Positions 26,901 to 39,430 are shown, counted from the stretch's first letter. The stretch: 64,000 nucleotides of DNA from Sediminihabitans luteus (GCF_002797595.1 NZ_PGFE01000004.1:124001-188000); one strand, 5' to 3'. Numbers and translations are program-made. The notes: generated by a model not told the origin, from the sequence alone.

Positions 26901-27584
26901 ATGACCCACGTACTGCTAGCGGAAGATGACCCCGCAATTGCCGAGCCATTGGCCCGCGCGCTCACACGTGAGGGTTATGACGTCGTCGTGCAGGGGACCG
27001 GTCAAGGGGCGGTCGAGTCGGCCCACCTCGCCGACATCGTCGTGCTCGACCTCGGTCTGCCCGACATGGACGGCCTCGACGTCGCCCGCGAGATCCGTCA
27101 CCAGGGCCTGACGACGCCCGTGCTCGTCCTCACCGCGCGCGCCGACGAGGTCGACCTCGTCGTGGGTCTCGACGCCGGCGCCGACGACTACGTGACCAAG
27201 CCGTTCCGTCTCGCCGAGCTGCTCGCGCGCGTGCGGGCGCTGCTGCGCCGCACGCACGTCGACGCGATCGAGGAGGACGAGCTGCACGCGCAGGACGTCC
27301 GCGTCGACGTCGCCGCGCACCGTGCCTTCCAGGGCGAGCGCGAGCTGCACCTGACGACCAAGGAGTTCGAGCTGCTGCGCGTGCTCGTCGCCAACGCGGG
27401 GTCCGTCGTCGTGCGCGACGCGCTCATGCGCGACGTGTGGGGCTCGGAGCCGGTCGGGTCGACCAAGACGCTCGACATGCACGTGTCCTGGCTGCGCCGC
27501 AAGCTCGGCGACGACGCGACGTCGCCCCGCTACGTCTCGACGGTGCGCGGTCTCGGCTTCCGGTTCGAGAACGGCGCGGCCTGA
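26901..27584 (+). CDS. OmpR/PhoB-type response regulator
   Basis: 227 residues: a receiver domain (1-115) with phospho-acceptor Asp50 in VVLDLGLPD and Lys in DDYVTKPF, then a winged-helix output domain (about 130-224) with LTTKEFELLRVL and YVSTVRGLGFRF. It resembles the actinobacterial CseB/PrrA-type regulators. The partner kinase is encoded 53 nt downstream. The first 25 codons have an unusually high share of A/T-ending codons (gta, cta, gaa, gat, gca, att), unlike the rest of the gene. This could keep the 5' end of a leaderless message unstructured. Confidence 0.92.
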   Translation: MTHVLLAEDDPAIAEPLARALTREGYDVVVQGTGQGAVESAHLADIVVLDLGLPDMDGLDVAREIRHQGLTTPVLVLTARADEVDLVVGLDAGADDYVTKPFRLAELLARVRALLRRTHVDAIEEDELHAQDVRVDVAAHRAFQGERELHLTTKEFELLRVLVANAGSVVVRDALMRDVWGSEPVGSTKTLDMHVSWLRRKLGDDATSPRYVSTVRGLGFRFENGAA

Positions 27585-27637
27585 CCCCGACCGACCGGCC
27601 CGCCCGCGCGGGCCACGATCCAGGAACGGTCTGACGC

Positions 27638-28972
27638 ATGCGTCGCAAGGTTCTCCAGGCGACCGTCTCGGCGGTCGTCGTCGCCGTGCTCCTGCTGGGG
27701 CTCCCGCTCGCGATCTTCGGCGCGCAGTATGTCCGGGACAACGAGGCGCGCGAGCTCGCGGCCCGCACGGAGACGCTCGCACGGTCGGTCGACGCCCGTG
27801 CCGCCAACGGCGAGGACGTGCCGCAGAGCACGCTCGACAACGCGGCGAGCGCCCCCGGGCGCCTGCCCGCGCACATCCTGGTGGTCACCCCGGACGGTGT
27901 GCGCCACGAGGCGGGCGACCCGATCGACGGCAAGGCACGGTCCGAGGTGCGGCGCGGCGAGAGCGGCGCGCTCGTCACGGTCGAGGTGTCGGCGGCCCAG
28001 ATCACGTTCCGCGTCGTGCAGATCGTGGTGCTCGTGGGCGTCGCGTCGTTCGTCGCGTTCGCGGCAGGGATCCTCGTGGCGGTCTGGCAGGCGAACCGGC
28101 TCGCCGCACCGCTCGTGTACCTCGCGGCCTCGGCCGAGCAGCTCGGCTCGGGGCAGGTGCGTCCACGGCTCGAACCGTCGGGCGTCGAGGAGATCGACCT
28201 CGTCGCGGCCGAGCTCGCGCGCAGCGCGGACCGCATGGCGGGCCGGCTCGCGGCCGAGCGGCAGTTCGCGTCGGACGCCTCGCACCAGCTCCGCACGCCG
28301 CTGACCGCGCTCAGCATGCGGCTCGAGGAGATCTCGCTCGCCTCCGACGACCCGGACGTCCAGGAGGAGGCCCGGATCTCGCTCGAGCAGGTCGAGCGCC
28401 TCGTGACGGTCGTCGACGACCTGCTGCGCTCGTCGCGGCGCGCGAGCGGCGGGACCACCGAGGCGGTGCGCCTCGTCGACGTGGTGCGCCAGCTCTCGGA
28501 CGAGTGGGTGCCGACGTTCCGCAAGGCCGAGCGTCGGCTCGTGATCGAGGTGCCCGAGGACGAGCAGGTCCTCGCGACGCCCGGCGCGCTGGCGCAGGTG
28601 CTCGCGACCCTCGTCGAGAACTCGCTCAAGCACGGCGACGGCACCACCACGGTGCGCTCGCGCCCGAGCGGGTCGTCGGGCGCCGTCGTCATCGAGGTCG
28701 CCGACGAGGGTCCGGGCGTCCCCGAGGACCTCGCCCCGCGGATCTTCGAGCGCGAGGTGACCTCGGGCGCCGGGACGGGCCTCGGCCTCGCCCTGGCCCG
28801 GGACCTCGCGGCCGCGGACGGCGGGCGGCTCAGCCTGTCGCAGCGTGTGCCCGCGGTCTTCTCGTACTTCCTCGCCGGGGTGCCGCGCACGCTCGACCCG
28901 AAGGTCGTGCTGCCCCCGGGGCGCAGCATCTCCTCGACCGGGGCCCGCAAGGGGTGGTTCGGGCGCCCGTGA
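27638..28972 (+). CDS. Sensor histidine kinase with HAMP domain
   Basis: 444 residues. A first membrane helix (about 8-30) and a second (about 125-150) flank a roughly 95-residue extracellular sensor. A HAMP linker (about 152-205), the HisKA helix with His216 in ASDASHQLRTPLTAL, and a HATPase domain with N-box LVENSLKHG, DEGPGV and TGLGLALARDL follow. It is the classic partner of the OmpR-type regulator upstream. A proline-rich cytosolic tail ends the protein. The input signal is not evident from the sensor sequence. Confidence 0.92.
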   Translation: MRRKVLQATVSAVVVAVLLLGLPLAIFGAQYVRDNEARELAARTETLARSVDARAANGEDVPQSTLDNAASAPGRLPAHILVVTPDGVRHEAGDPIDGKARSEVRRGESGALVTVEVSAAQITFRVVQIVVLVGVASFVAFAAGILVAVWQANRLAAPLVYLAASAEQLGSGQVRPRLEPSGVEEIDLVAAELARSADRMAGRLAAERQFASDASHQLRTPLTALSMRLEEISLASDDPDVQEEARISLEQVERLVTVVDDLLRSSRRASGGTTEAVRLVDVVRQLSDEWVPTFRKAERRLVIEVPEDEQVLATPGALAQVLATLVENSLKHGDGTTTVRSRPSGSSGAVVIEVADEGPGVPEDLAPRIFEREVTSGAGTGLGLALARDLAAADGGRLSLSQRVPAVFSYFLAGVPRTLDPKVVLPPGRSISSTGARKGWFGRP

Positions 28973-29022
28973 GGCGTGCCACAGGCCGCAGGCCCGGTGC
29001 GGGCGCGCGGCGCTGGTGCGAC

Positions 29023-29028
29023 TAGGCT
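29023..29028 (+). promoter_or_regulatory. -10 element upstream of purK
   Basis: TAGGCT lies 8 nt before the GTG start of purK, with no ribosome-binding site between them. Confidence 0.5.
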
Positions 29029-29036
29029 CTTGTCCC

Positions 29037-30242
29037 GTGCCAGCACCAGTGATCGCAGTCGTGGGCGGCGGACAGCTCGCCCGCATGATGGCCCCTGCCG
29101 CCGCCGAGCTCGGCGTCCACCTGCGGGTGCTCGTCGAGGACCCGACGACGTCGGCCGCCCAGGTCGTCGTCGACGCCCCGGTGGGCGCGGCGTCCGACGA
29201 GGAGGCGCTGCGTGCGCTCGTCGCCCCGGCGGACGGGCCGCACGCGCAGGTCCTCACCTTCGAGCACGAGCACGTGCCGAACGCGCTGCTCGCCGACCTC
29301 TCGGCGCACGGCACCCCCGTGCACCCTGGCCCGGACGCGCTCGTGCACGCACAGGACAAGATCGTGATGCGCGAGCGGCTGACCGCGCTGGGCGTCCCGT
29401 GCCCGCGCTGGGCGACGCTCCCGACGGACCCGTCGGAGGCCGCGCGGCGGCTCGACGCGTTCCTGGCCGAGGTCGGTGGCAGCGCGGTCGTCAAGACCTC
29501 GCGCGGCGGCTACGACGGCAAGGGCGTGCGGGTCGTGACGTCGTCCAGCGAGGTCGCCGACTGGTTCGCGGGTGCTGCCGAGGGCGGTCCCGCGCTGCTC
29601 GTCGAGGAGAAGGTCGCGTTCGGGCGCGAGCTCGCGGTGCTGGTCGCGCGACGACCCTCGGGCGAGGTGCGCACGTGGCCGGTCGTCGAGTCGGTGCAGC
29701 GCGACGGCGTGTGCGCGGAGGTCGTCGCGCCCGCGCCCGACCTGACCGACGAAGAGGCCGCCGAGGCGCGCGCGATCGCCGTGCAGGTCGCCGAGGCGCT
29801 CGGGGTCACGGGCGTGCTCGCGGTCGAGATGTTCGAGGTCTCGGGCGCGGCGGACGGGACCGGGGCGCCCGGGCGGCACGTGCTCGTCAACGAGCTCGCG
29901 ATGCGCCCGCACAACTCGGGTCACTGGACCATCGACGGCTCGGTCACGAGCCAGTTCGAGCAGCACCTGCGCGCCGTGCTCGACCTCCCGCTCGGCGACA
30001 CGAGCGCACGCGCACCGTGGACCGTCATGGCGAACGTGCTCGGCTCGAGCCTCGACGACCTCGCCGACGCGCTCCCGGACGTGCTCGGGGCGTTCCCGGA
30101 CGCCCGCGTCAACCTCTACGGAAAGTCCGTGCGCCCGGGCCGCAAGCTCGGCCACGTGAACGTGAGCGGCGACGACCTCGACGAGGTGCGACGTCGTGCC
30201 CTCGCCGCGGCAGCGATCCTGCGCGGCGAGACCCCGAGCTAG
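29037..30242 (+). CDS. purK: 5-(carboxyamino)imidazole ribonucleotide synthase
   Basis: 401 residues from a GTG at 29037. The N-terminal nucleotide-binding loop VVGGGQLARMM, the ATP-grasp core with VVKTSRGGYDGKG and the metal/ATP site VNELAMRPHNSGHWTIDG are diagnostic for PurK. It carboxylates AIR with ATP and bicarbonate to give N5-CAIR in purine synthesis, in the cytosol. It is followed 36 nt later by purE, the mutase that uses its product, so both steps form one operon. Confidence 0.96.
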   Translation: MPAPVIAVVGGGQLARMMAPAAAELGVHLRVLVEDPTTSAAQVVVDAPVGAASDEEALRALVAPADGPHAQVLTFEHEHVPNALLADLSAHGTPVHPGPDALVHAQDKIVMRERLTALGVPCPRWATLPTDPSEAARRLDAFLAEVGGSAVVKTSRGGYDGKGVRVVTSSSEVADWFAGAAEGGPALLVEEKVAFGRELAVLVARRPSGEVRTWPVVESVQRDGVCAEVVAPAPDLTDEEAAEARAIAVQVAEALGVTGVLAVEMFEVSGAADGTGAPGRHVLVNELAMRPHNSGHWTIDGSVTSQFEQHLRAVLDLPLGDTSARAPWTVMANVLGSSLDDLADALPDVLGAFPDARVNLYGKSVRPGRKLGHVNVSGDDLDEVRRRALAAAAILRGETPS

Positions 30243-30278
30243 AAGACCGACCACGACCGCGAGCCACCCGGAGGACGC

Positions 30279-30842
<564 letters not shown>

Positions 30843-30849
30843 GCGGTGC

Positions 30850-30881
30850 GGGCGCCTGCACCGCAGGGTGGTCAGGCGCCC
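30850..30881. terminator. Bidirectional terminator between purE and the LCP gene
   Basis: A 9-bp stem (30850-30858 with 30873-30881) is extended by a 4-bp inner stem with a GCAG loop and a 2-nt bulge. It overlaps the stop codon of the convergent LCP gene. Confidence 0.7.
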
Positions 30882-32242
30882 GGGAGCCCGCCGACCGTCT
30901 CGCCGGGCTCGAAGTTCCCCTCGAGCACGTCGGTCCAGAACTGCGGCACGGTCTCCGGGTCGAGCAGCACGGTCGAGCCGACCCCGCCGGGACGGTAGTC
31001 CGGGTTCGAGATCGGCGGGGTGCCGGTCACCCCGTCGGGCCCGGTGGCGGCGCGGAACGCGAGACCGAGCTTGGCGAGGTCGACCATGCCGGAGCTCTCG
31101 TCGACCGTGAGCGCCGCGGTGCCCGCGTCGATGAGGTCGACCTGGCGTCCGGGGTGCCACAGCAGCGACGGCTCGACGACCGCGTCCGCGACGGCACCGA
31201 TGACCTGGCGCTGGCGTTCGGCGCGTCCGATGTCGCCCTTCGGGTCCGAGTAGCGCATCCGGGAGAACGCGAGCGCGGTCTCGCCGTCCGCGACGTGGCA
31301 GCCGGCCTCCCACACGAGCCCGCTCTTCTCGTCGTCCACGTCGTAGTCGAGGCAGAGCTCGACGCCGCCGACGGCGTCGACGATGTCCTCGATACCGCCG
31401 AACCCGATCTCGACGTAGTGGTCGACCGTGATCCCGGTCAGTCCCTCGACGGTCTGCACCAGGAGCGCCGGGCCGCCGTAGGAGTACGCGGCGTTGAGCT
31501 TGCCCGGCCCGTGTCCGGGGATGTCCTCGACGTACGTGTCGCGCGGGAGGCTGATGAGCGAGGCAGGCCCCGAGTCGGGCTTCTGCAGCAGCATGATCGA
31601 GTCGGTGCGTGCGCCCGTCGTGCCGTCCTCCCAGACACCCTCCTCGCGCGCGTCCGAGCCGGCGAGCAGGTAGGTCTCGCCGTCGGTGCCCGCGGCGCCC
31701 GAGAGCGCGTCGACGTGCTGGACCTTGCCGTTGGCCCAGATGATCAGGCCGACGGGCCAGGCGATCAGGAGCACGAGCACGAGGACGAGGAGCAGCGCGA
31801 CGACACGGCCCTTGCGGATGCGGATCCCGTCCGAGCCGCCGCGCGGCGGCTCGCTCGGGCGCTGGGCGGGGCGGGGCGCCTGGCCGGCGGCGGGCCGGGA
31901 CGAGGGTCGGGCGGTCGTGCTCACCGCGGTCCGACGGTCGTCGCGCGGCGGCACCGACGGCGGGCGCGACGTCCGCTCGGGGGCGGCCGACGTGCGGCGC
32001 GGGGCGCTCGACGGCCGGGAGACGGGCTGCTCGCCCGTGTTCCGGGTCGACTGCCGGGTGATGCGTGCACCCGAGCGCGCGTCGTCCGCCGGGCGAGGCG
32101 GACGCGGCACGCGAGGCTGCGAGCGCCCGCCGCTCGCACCCACGGGGATCGCGCCGTCGGGGCGCGGCCGGTCGCCGCGACCGTCGGACGGCGGGGTGAA
32201 GCTGGGCGGCATCGCGCCCCGGGAGCTGTCGTCGCCCGCCAT
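30872..32242 (-). CDS. LytR-CpsA-Psr (LCP) family wall glycopolymer ligase
   Basis: 456 residues. A long intrinsically disordered, Pro/Arg/Ser-rich cytosolic segment (1-145) precedes one membrane helix (about 148-170) and an extracellular LCP domain (about 195-360). That domain contains AGSDARE, TDSIMLLQ, SLPRDTYVEDI and the Arg-rich pyrophosphate-binding stretch RMRYSDPKGDIGRAERQRQV. LCP enzymes transfer teichoic acids or other polymers from lipid carriers to peptidoglycan. It follows a second LCP gene with only 2 nt between them. Neighbouring rhamnose, galactofuranose and glycerol-phosphate genes suggest the polymers it may attach. Confidence 0.92.
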   Translation of the reverse strand: MAGDDSSRGAMPPSFTPPSDGRGDRPRPDGAIPVGASGGRSQPRVPRPPRPADDARSGARITRQSTRNTGEQPVSRPSSAPRRTSAAPERTSRPPSVPPRDDRRTAVSTTARPSSRPAAGQAPRPAQRPSEPPRGGSDGIRIRKGRVVALLLVLVLVLLIAWPVGLIIWANGKVQHVDALSGAAGTDGETYLLAGSDAREEGVWEDGTTGARTDSIMLLQKPDSGPASLISLPRDTYVEDIPGHGPGKLNAAYSYGGPALLVQTVEGLTGITVDHYVEIGFGGIEDIVDAVGGVELCLDYDVDDEKSGLVWEAGCHVADGETALAFSRMRYSDPKGDIGRAERQRQVIGAVADAVVEPSLLWHPGRQVDLIDAGTAALTVDESSGMVDLAKLGLAFRAATGPDGVTGTPPISNPDYRPGGVGSTVLLDPETVPQFWTDVLEGNFEPGETVGGLPGA

Positions 32243-32244
32243 GG

Positions 32245-33534
32245 TCAGCAGACGGCGGTGACGTCGTCCGAGGTGAAGGCCTCGGTGCCGGCGGTCTTGG
32301 TCTGCTGGGGGGTCGGGGTGGTCTCGTCGGCCCCGTCCGTGCCGGTCGCGTCGGTCCCCGTGCCGGCGTCGCCGGTTCCGGCGTCCGACGTCCCGGCGTC
32401 GTCACCCGTCGCGGGCGCGTCGCTCGCGGGGACGGTCTCCGGCTCGCCCGTGATCGGCTCGTCGGCCGCCATGCGGGACCAGACGTCGGTCGCGTCGGAG
32501 GTCCAGACGACCCGGTTGGGGTCGGCCGGGTCAGGGCCGTTGGGGATCGTCATGAAGGTGATGTTCCCACCCGAGAGGCCGCGCAGGCTGTAGGCCAGGC
32601 CGGTGAGGTCGGGGATCGAGCTCAGACCGGGGCTCACGGTGAGCGACTCGGTCGCCGCGCTGAGGAACTTCACGAGCGAGGGGGCGTCGGTCAGCAGGTT
32701 CTGGGAGAGCACCTGGCTCATGGTCGCGGCGAGCAGCTGCTGCTGGCGGCCGATGCGGCTGAGGTCGGAGCCGTCGCCGATCCCGTAGCGTGCGCGCGCG
32801 AAGCCGAGGGCTTCCGCGCCGTCGAGCGTCTGGTTCCCCGCCTCGAGCACGAGGTCGGCCTTGGGGTTGTCGATCGGCTCGGGGATGCACATCTGCACCC
32901 CGCCGATCGCGTCGATCATCTTCTCGAACCCGGCGAAGTCGACCACGGCGTAGTCGTCGATGTACACGCCGGTCGTCGACTGCACGGTGTTGATGGCGCA
33001 CGCGGCGGCCGAGGCGATGTCGTCGCCGTGGTCGGCGCCCACGGCGAACGCCGTGTTGAACATCGCGTGCTCGCCCGCGACGGTCGTGCCGTCGCTCATG
33101 GTGCACTCGGGCCGGTCGACCATCGAGTCGCGGGGGATCGAGACGAGCTCGACGCGGCTGCGGTCGGCCGAGACGTGCGCGACGATCGACGTGTCCGAGC
33201 GCATGCCCTCGACGCCGGAGACCGCGAAGTCGGTGTTCTCGCCGCCGCGGAAGTCGGAGCCGATGAGCAGGACGTTGAGCGGCTCGCCCGCGCTGGGGTC
33301 GGCAGGCTCGGGCTTCTCGAGGTCGCCCGTGAGGCCGGTGACGTCGCCGACGGTGACGTTGTCGTAGAGGGTCGCGGCGACCGCGGCCGCGGCGGTCGTG
33401 CCGAACACGAGCACGCCGGTCGTGACGAGGCCGACCGTGCGCAGCAGGGATCCCTTGGCGGCGCGGGCGTGCGCGGGGCCGCGTGTCGGGTCGTCGGACC
33501 CCTTCGCACGAGGCGATCGATGGGTGACAGTCAC
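32245..33534 (-). CDS. LytR-CpsA-Psr (LCP) family wall glycopolymer ligase
   Basis: 429 residues from a GTG at 33534. A basic cytosolic N-terminus and one membrane helix (about 30-58) precede the extracellular LCP domain (about 85-290), with LLIGSDFRG, SDTSIVAHV, SIPRDSMVD and FARARYGIGDGSDLSRIGRQ. A low-complexity Thr/Asp/Gly/Ala tail of about 60 residues ends in a cysteine. It lacks the long disordered N-terminus of its neighbour, so the pair are distant paralogues that may serve different polymers. The two genes are adjacent on one strand and divergent from a galactofuranosyl-type transferase. Confidence 0.92.
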   Translation of the reverse strand: MTVTHRSPRAKGSDDPTRGPAHARAAKGSLLRTVGLVTTGVLVFGTTAAAAVAATLYDNVTVGDVTGLTGDLEKPEPADPSAGEPLNVLLIGSDFRGGENTDFAVSGVEGMRSDTSIVAHVSADRSRVELVSIPRDSMVDRPECTMSDGTTVAGEHAMFNTAFAVGADHGDDIASAAACAINTVQSTTGVYIDDYAVVDFAGFEKMIDAIGGVQMCIPEPIDNPKADLVLEAGNQTLDGAEALGFARARYGIGDGSDLSRIGRQQQLLAATMSQVLSQNLLTDAPSLVKFLSAATESLTVSPGLSSIPDLTGLAYSLRGLSGGNITFMTIPNGPDPADPNRVVWTSDATDVWSRMAADEPITGEPETVPASDAPATGDDAGTSDAGTGDAGTGTDATGTDGADETTPTPQQTKTAGTEAFTSDDVTAVC

Positions 33535-33542
33535 GGGAGTAG

Positions 33543-33548
33543 AGCATA
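33543..33548 (-). promoter_or_regulatory. -10 element upstream of the LCP gene pair
   Basis: The minus strand reads TATGCT 8 nt before the GTG at 33534; there is no ribosome-binding site in the gap. Confidence 0.5.
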
Positions 33549-33659
33549 GGCGGCGTCGCCCGTCGTTCGGGGGCGTCCAGGGGGCCGAGCGGTGGAGGGT
33601 TTGTGCAGGGTGCATCTCCACCCCCGCTCGGCCCCGCCCGGGGCCGGTGTCCGATCGCG

Positions 33660-33665
33660 TAGCCT
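33660..33665 (+). promoter_or_regulatory. -10 element for leaderless glycosyltransferase transcript
   Basis: TAGCCT ends 6 nt before the GTG at 33672. It faces the divergent LCP promoter 111 bp away. Confidence 0.55.
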
Positions 33666-33671
33666 TCCACC

Positions 33672-34667
33672 GTGCCTGCCACGCCCGAACCGACGCCGTC
33701 CGCAGACCTTCGCGACCCGACCACGCCCCGTGTGGTCGCCGTCGTGGTCGCCTACGACCGCGAGGTCCTGCTGCGCGCGGCCCTCGACGCGCTCGCCGCG
33801 CAGGACCGCCCGCTCGACGCGGTCGTCGTCGTCGACAACGCGTCGACGGACGGCACCGCGAGCGTCGTCGTCGAGCACCCGTCACGGCCTGACCTCGTCT
33901 CGCTCGCGCGCAACACCGGCGGGGCGGGCGGCTTCGCCGCGGGCATCGCGCACGCCGTGCGGCGGCTCGACGCCGACCTCGTGTGGGCCATGGACGACGA
34001 CACGATCCCCACGCCGACCGCGCTCTCCGAGCTCCTGCGGGCCCGGGCGTCGTCCGACGCCGTGGTGCTCGGCAGCCGCGTCGAGTGGCACGACGGGCGC
34101 GAGCACCCCATGAACACCCCGCGCCGGCGACCTGGTGCCGACGACGCGGCCGTCGCCGCGGCCGCCGCTGCCGGGGGCACGCCCGTGCGCTCGTCGTCGT
34201 TCGTCTCGATGCTGATCGACGCGGCCGCGGTGCGCGAGCACGGCCTGCCCGTGGCCGACTACTTCATCTGGAACGACGACTTCGAGTACTCCTGCCGGCT
34301 GCTGCGCCGGGCCACGGGCCTGCACGTGGCCGCGAGCGTCGTCGAGCACCGCACGGCCAAGTTCGGCGCGACCGACGTCGACCCCGGACCGCGCTTCTAC
34401 TACGAGGTGCGCAACAAGATCTGGATGCTCACGCGCACCCGGTCGGTCTCGCCGTCCGAGCGCGTGCTCTACACGGGCTCGTCGCTCGTGCGCTGGGCGC
34501 GCACCTTCGCCCGCTCGCAGGGCCGCGGCGTGCTGGTGCGCGCCGGGGCGCGCGGCCTGCGCGACGGCCTGCTGCGCGGCCCCCGGCCCACCGCGCAGGT
34601 CCTGGCCGGGCTGGGCCCGGTGTCGGACGACGTCGCCGCGGTCGAGCGGGAGGCCAGGCGTGGGTAG
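33672..34667 (+). CDS. Family 2 glycosyltransferase, GlfT1/rhamnosyltransferase-like
   Basis: 331 residues with a GT-A fold. The UDP-binding strand VVAVVVAYDRE (about 21-31) leads to NTGGAGGFAAGI, then the metal-binding MDDDTIP, and a later acceptor-site motif YFIWNDDFEYSCRL. The combination of NTGGAGG, a triple Asp and WNDD is that of the GlfT1/rhamnosyltransferase branch that starts galactan-type polymers. It is cytosolic or peripheral. It overlaps the next glycosyltransferase by 8 nt and lies in a run with glf (UDP-galactofuranose supply) and dTDP-rhamnose genes, which supports a rhamnosyl- or galactofuranosyl-transfer role. Confidence 0.85.
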   Translation: MPATPEPTPSADLRDPTTPRVVAVVVAYDREVLLRAALDALAAQDRPLDAVVVVDNASTDGTASVVVEHPSRPDLVSLARNTGGAGGFAAGIAHAVRRLDADLVWAMDDDTIPTPTALSELLRARASSDAVVLGSRVEWHDGREHPMNTPRRRPGADDAAVAAAAAAGGTPVRSSSFVSMLIDAAAVREHGLPVADYFIWNDDFEYSCRLLRRATGLHVAASVVEHRTAKFGATDVDPGPRFYYEVRNKIWMLTRTRSVSPSERVLYTGSSLVRWARTFARSQGRGVLVRAGARGLRDGLLRGPRPTAQVLAGLGPVSDDVAAVEREARRG

Positions 34668-35544
34668 CGGCTTCTCGGTCCTGCTGCCCGTCTACGACGG
34701 CGACTCCCCGGAGTTCCTCGAGCGCTCGTTCGACTCGGTCACGGTCGACCAGACGCGCCCGCCCTCCGAGGTCGTGATCGTGCAGGACGGCCCCGTGCGG
34801 CCCGAGCTGACCCGCATGCTCGCGCGGCTCGTCGACCGCAGCGACGTCCCCGTGGTGCTCGTCGAGATCCCCGTGAACGGCGGGCTCGCGCGTGCGCTCG
34901 ACCTCGGGCTCGAGCGCTGCTCGCACGAGATCGTCGCGCGTCAGGACGCGGACGACATCTCCGTGCCCGAGCGGTTCGCCGTCCAGGTGCCGATCGTCGA
35001 GGGCGGCGCGGACGTCGTCGGGTCGGCCATCGAGGAGTTCGTGGTCGAGGGGGACGGCGGCCTCGTGCGGGTCCCGCCCGTGGGGCACGAGGAGATCGAG
35101 CGCTACGCTCGGTTCCGGTCGCCCTTCAACCATCCGTCGGTCGTGTACCGACGCTCGGCGGTGCGCGCCGTCGGAGGGTACGAGGAGCTGCCGCTCATGG
35201 AGGACTACTGGCTCTTCGCGCGCATGATCCACGCGGGCGCGTGGGCCGAGAACGTCGTCGAGCCCCTCGTGCTGTACCGGGTGGGCGCGGGGGCGTACGC
35301 GCGGCGCGGCGGGACCCGGCTGCTGCAGTCCGAGGTCGAGCTGCAGCGGCGCATGTGGCGCGCGGGGATGACGTCGTTCTGGTCGTTCAGCCGGAACGTC
35401 GCGGTCCGCGGCGTCTACCGCGTCACGCCCGAGCCGGTGCGCCGCCGCGCCTACCGTGCCGCTGTGCGGCGCGACGCCGAGCGCGAGGCGCACACCGACC
35501 AGCACACCGACCAGCCAGGTACGACCGATGCAGGACAGGACTGA
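34660..35544 (+). CDS. Family 2 glycosyltransferase, AmsE-like
   Basis: 294 residues from a GTG that overlaps the preceding stop region by 8 nt. The N-terminal GT-A motif FSVLLPVYDGDSPEFLERSF, the ribose-binding EVVIVQDGP, the metal site RQDADDIS and the C-terminal LMEDYWLFARM are all clear and resemble AmsE-type galactosyltransferases of exopolysaccharide synthesis. A basic amphipathic tail may hold it at the membrane. Coupling to the GlfT1-like enzyme and to glf, 12 nt downstream, suggests that the two transferases build one oligosaccharide unit. Confidence 0.87.
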   Translation: MGSGFSVLLPVYDGDSPEFLERSFDSVTVDQTRPPSEVVIVQDGPVRPELTRMLARLVDRSDVPVVLVEIPVNGGLARALDLGLERCSHEIVARQDADDISVPERFAVQVPIVEGGADVVGSAIEEFVVEGDGGLVRVPPVGHEEIERYARFRSPFNHPSVVYRRSAVRAVGGYEELPLMEDYWLFARMIHAGAWAENVVEPLVLYRVGAGAYARRGGTRLLQSEVELQRRMWRAGMTSFWSFSRNVAVRGVYRVTPEPVRRRAYRAAVRRDAEREAHTDQHTDQPGTTDAGQD

Positions 35545-38371
<2,827 letters not shown>

Positions 38372-38441
38372 CGTCGTCTCCTGCCTGTCGTCGTCGTGCG
38401 TGCCGCGCACGGCGGTCCGCCTCGAGCGGCCCACGGTGGTC

Positions 38442-38447
38442 TAGCGT
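38442..38447 (+). promoter_or_regulatory. Possible -10 element for rfbD
   Basis: TAGCGT lies in the divergent rfbC-rfbD interval, about 60 nt before the preferred rfbD start, so this message would have a leader. No convincing -35 element accompanies it. Confidence 0.3.
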
Positions 38448-38506
38448 GACGGGCGAGAGCCCCGGGCGACAGCCGGGAGCGGGTGATTCCGGAGAGGACG
38501 TGCGCG

Positions 38507-39430
38507 GTGGGCGAGGTCGACAGGGGTACGACGACGGACGGCGCGCCCGGGCCGCGACCGCGAGGCAAGGTCGTGGTGCTCGGGGCGGGCGGCCTCCTGG
38601 GCGCCGACCTGGTCCCGGTTCTGGCGCGCGACCACGAGGTGCGCGCGTGCGTGCGCCGCGACGTGGACGTGACCGACCCGCGCGCCGTCGCCGCTGCGGT
38701 CGAGGGTGCGTCGTACGTCGTCAATGCCGCGGCGTGGACCGCGGTGGACGACGCCGAGGCGCACGAGGAGGAGGCGGCGGCCGTCAACGGGGCGGGCGCC
38801 GGCGTGGTCGCGCGTGCGTGCGCCGTGATCGGCGCGAGGCTCGTGCACGTGTCGACCGACTACGTGTTCGCGGGCGACGACGCCGCCGCGCGCGCTGCGG
38901 TCCCGTACCCGGAGGACGCGCCGACGGATCCCCGCACGGCGTACGGGCGGACCAAGGCCGCAGGCGAGCGGGAGGTGCTCGCGGCGTCGTCCGACCACGT
39001 CGTGGTGCGCACCGCGTGGCTCTACGGTGCGCACGGGCCGTGCTTCCCGCGCACGATCGTGCGCGTCGCCCGGGAGCGGGGCGGGCTCGACGTGGTGACC
39101 GGGCAGCGGGGACAGCCGACGTGGACGCGGGACGTCGCCGACCTGGTGCGGCGGCTCCTGGCCGCCGAGGTCCCGGGCGGCGTCTACCACGCGACGTCGT
39201 CCGGGGTGGCGACGTGGCACGACCTGGCCGTCGAGGCGGTCCGCGCGGCGGGGATGCCCGGGGACGTCGTCCGCCCGCTCGACGGCGAGCTGCCGGGGCG
39301 GGCGGCGACGAGGCCCGTCTGGTCGGTGCTCGGGCACGACCGGCTGCGCGCGGTGGGAGTCGAGCCGATCGGTCACTGGCGTGATCGGTGGACGCTGGCC
39401 GCGGACGAAGTCCTTGCGGGCGTGGTGTGA
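38507..39430 (+). CDS. rfbD: dTDP-4-dehydrorhamnose reductase
   Basis: 307 residues from the GTG at 38507, preferred over a GTG at 38483 because GGAGAGG lies about 9 nt before it. The nucleotide-binding loop VLGAGGLLGADL, VNAAAWTAVDDAE, VSTDYVFAG and the catalytic YGRTK (Tyr and Lys) identify RmlD, the final NAD(P)H-dependent step to dTDP-L-rhamnose. The last nine codons and stop lie inside the first copy of a 35-bp tandem repeat, which then continues into the intergenic region toward rfbA. Confidence 0.92.
   Translation: MGEVDRGTTTDGAPGPRPRGKVVVLGAGGLLGADLVPVLARDHEVRACVRRDVDVTDPRAVAAAVEGASYVVNAAAWTAVDDAEAHEEEAAAVNGAGAGVVARACAVIGARLVHVSTDYVFAGDDAAARAAVPYPEDAPTDPRTAYGRTKAAGEREVLAASSDHVVVRTAWLYGAHGPCFPRTIVRVARERGGLDVVTGQRGQPTWTRDVADLVRRLLAAEVPGGVYHATSSGVATWHDLAVEAVRAAGMPGDVVRPLDGELPGRAATRPVWSVLGHDRLRAVGVEPIGHWRDRWTLAADEVLAGVV

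Noticed and set aside
30872-33534. LytR-type transcriptional regulators
   Set aside because: The old name LytR implies DNA binding, but both proteins have a membrane helix and an extracellular LCP domain with the polyprenyl-pyrophosphate arginines, so they are ligases.
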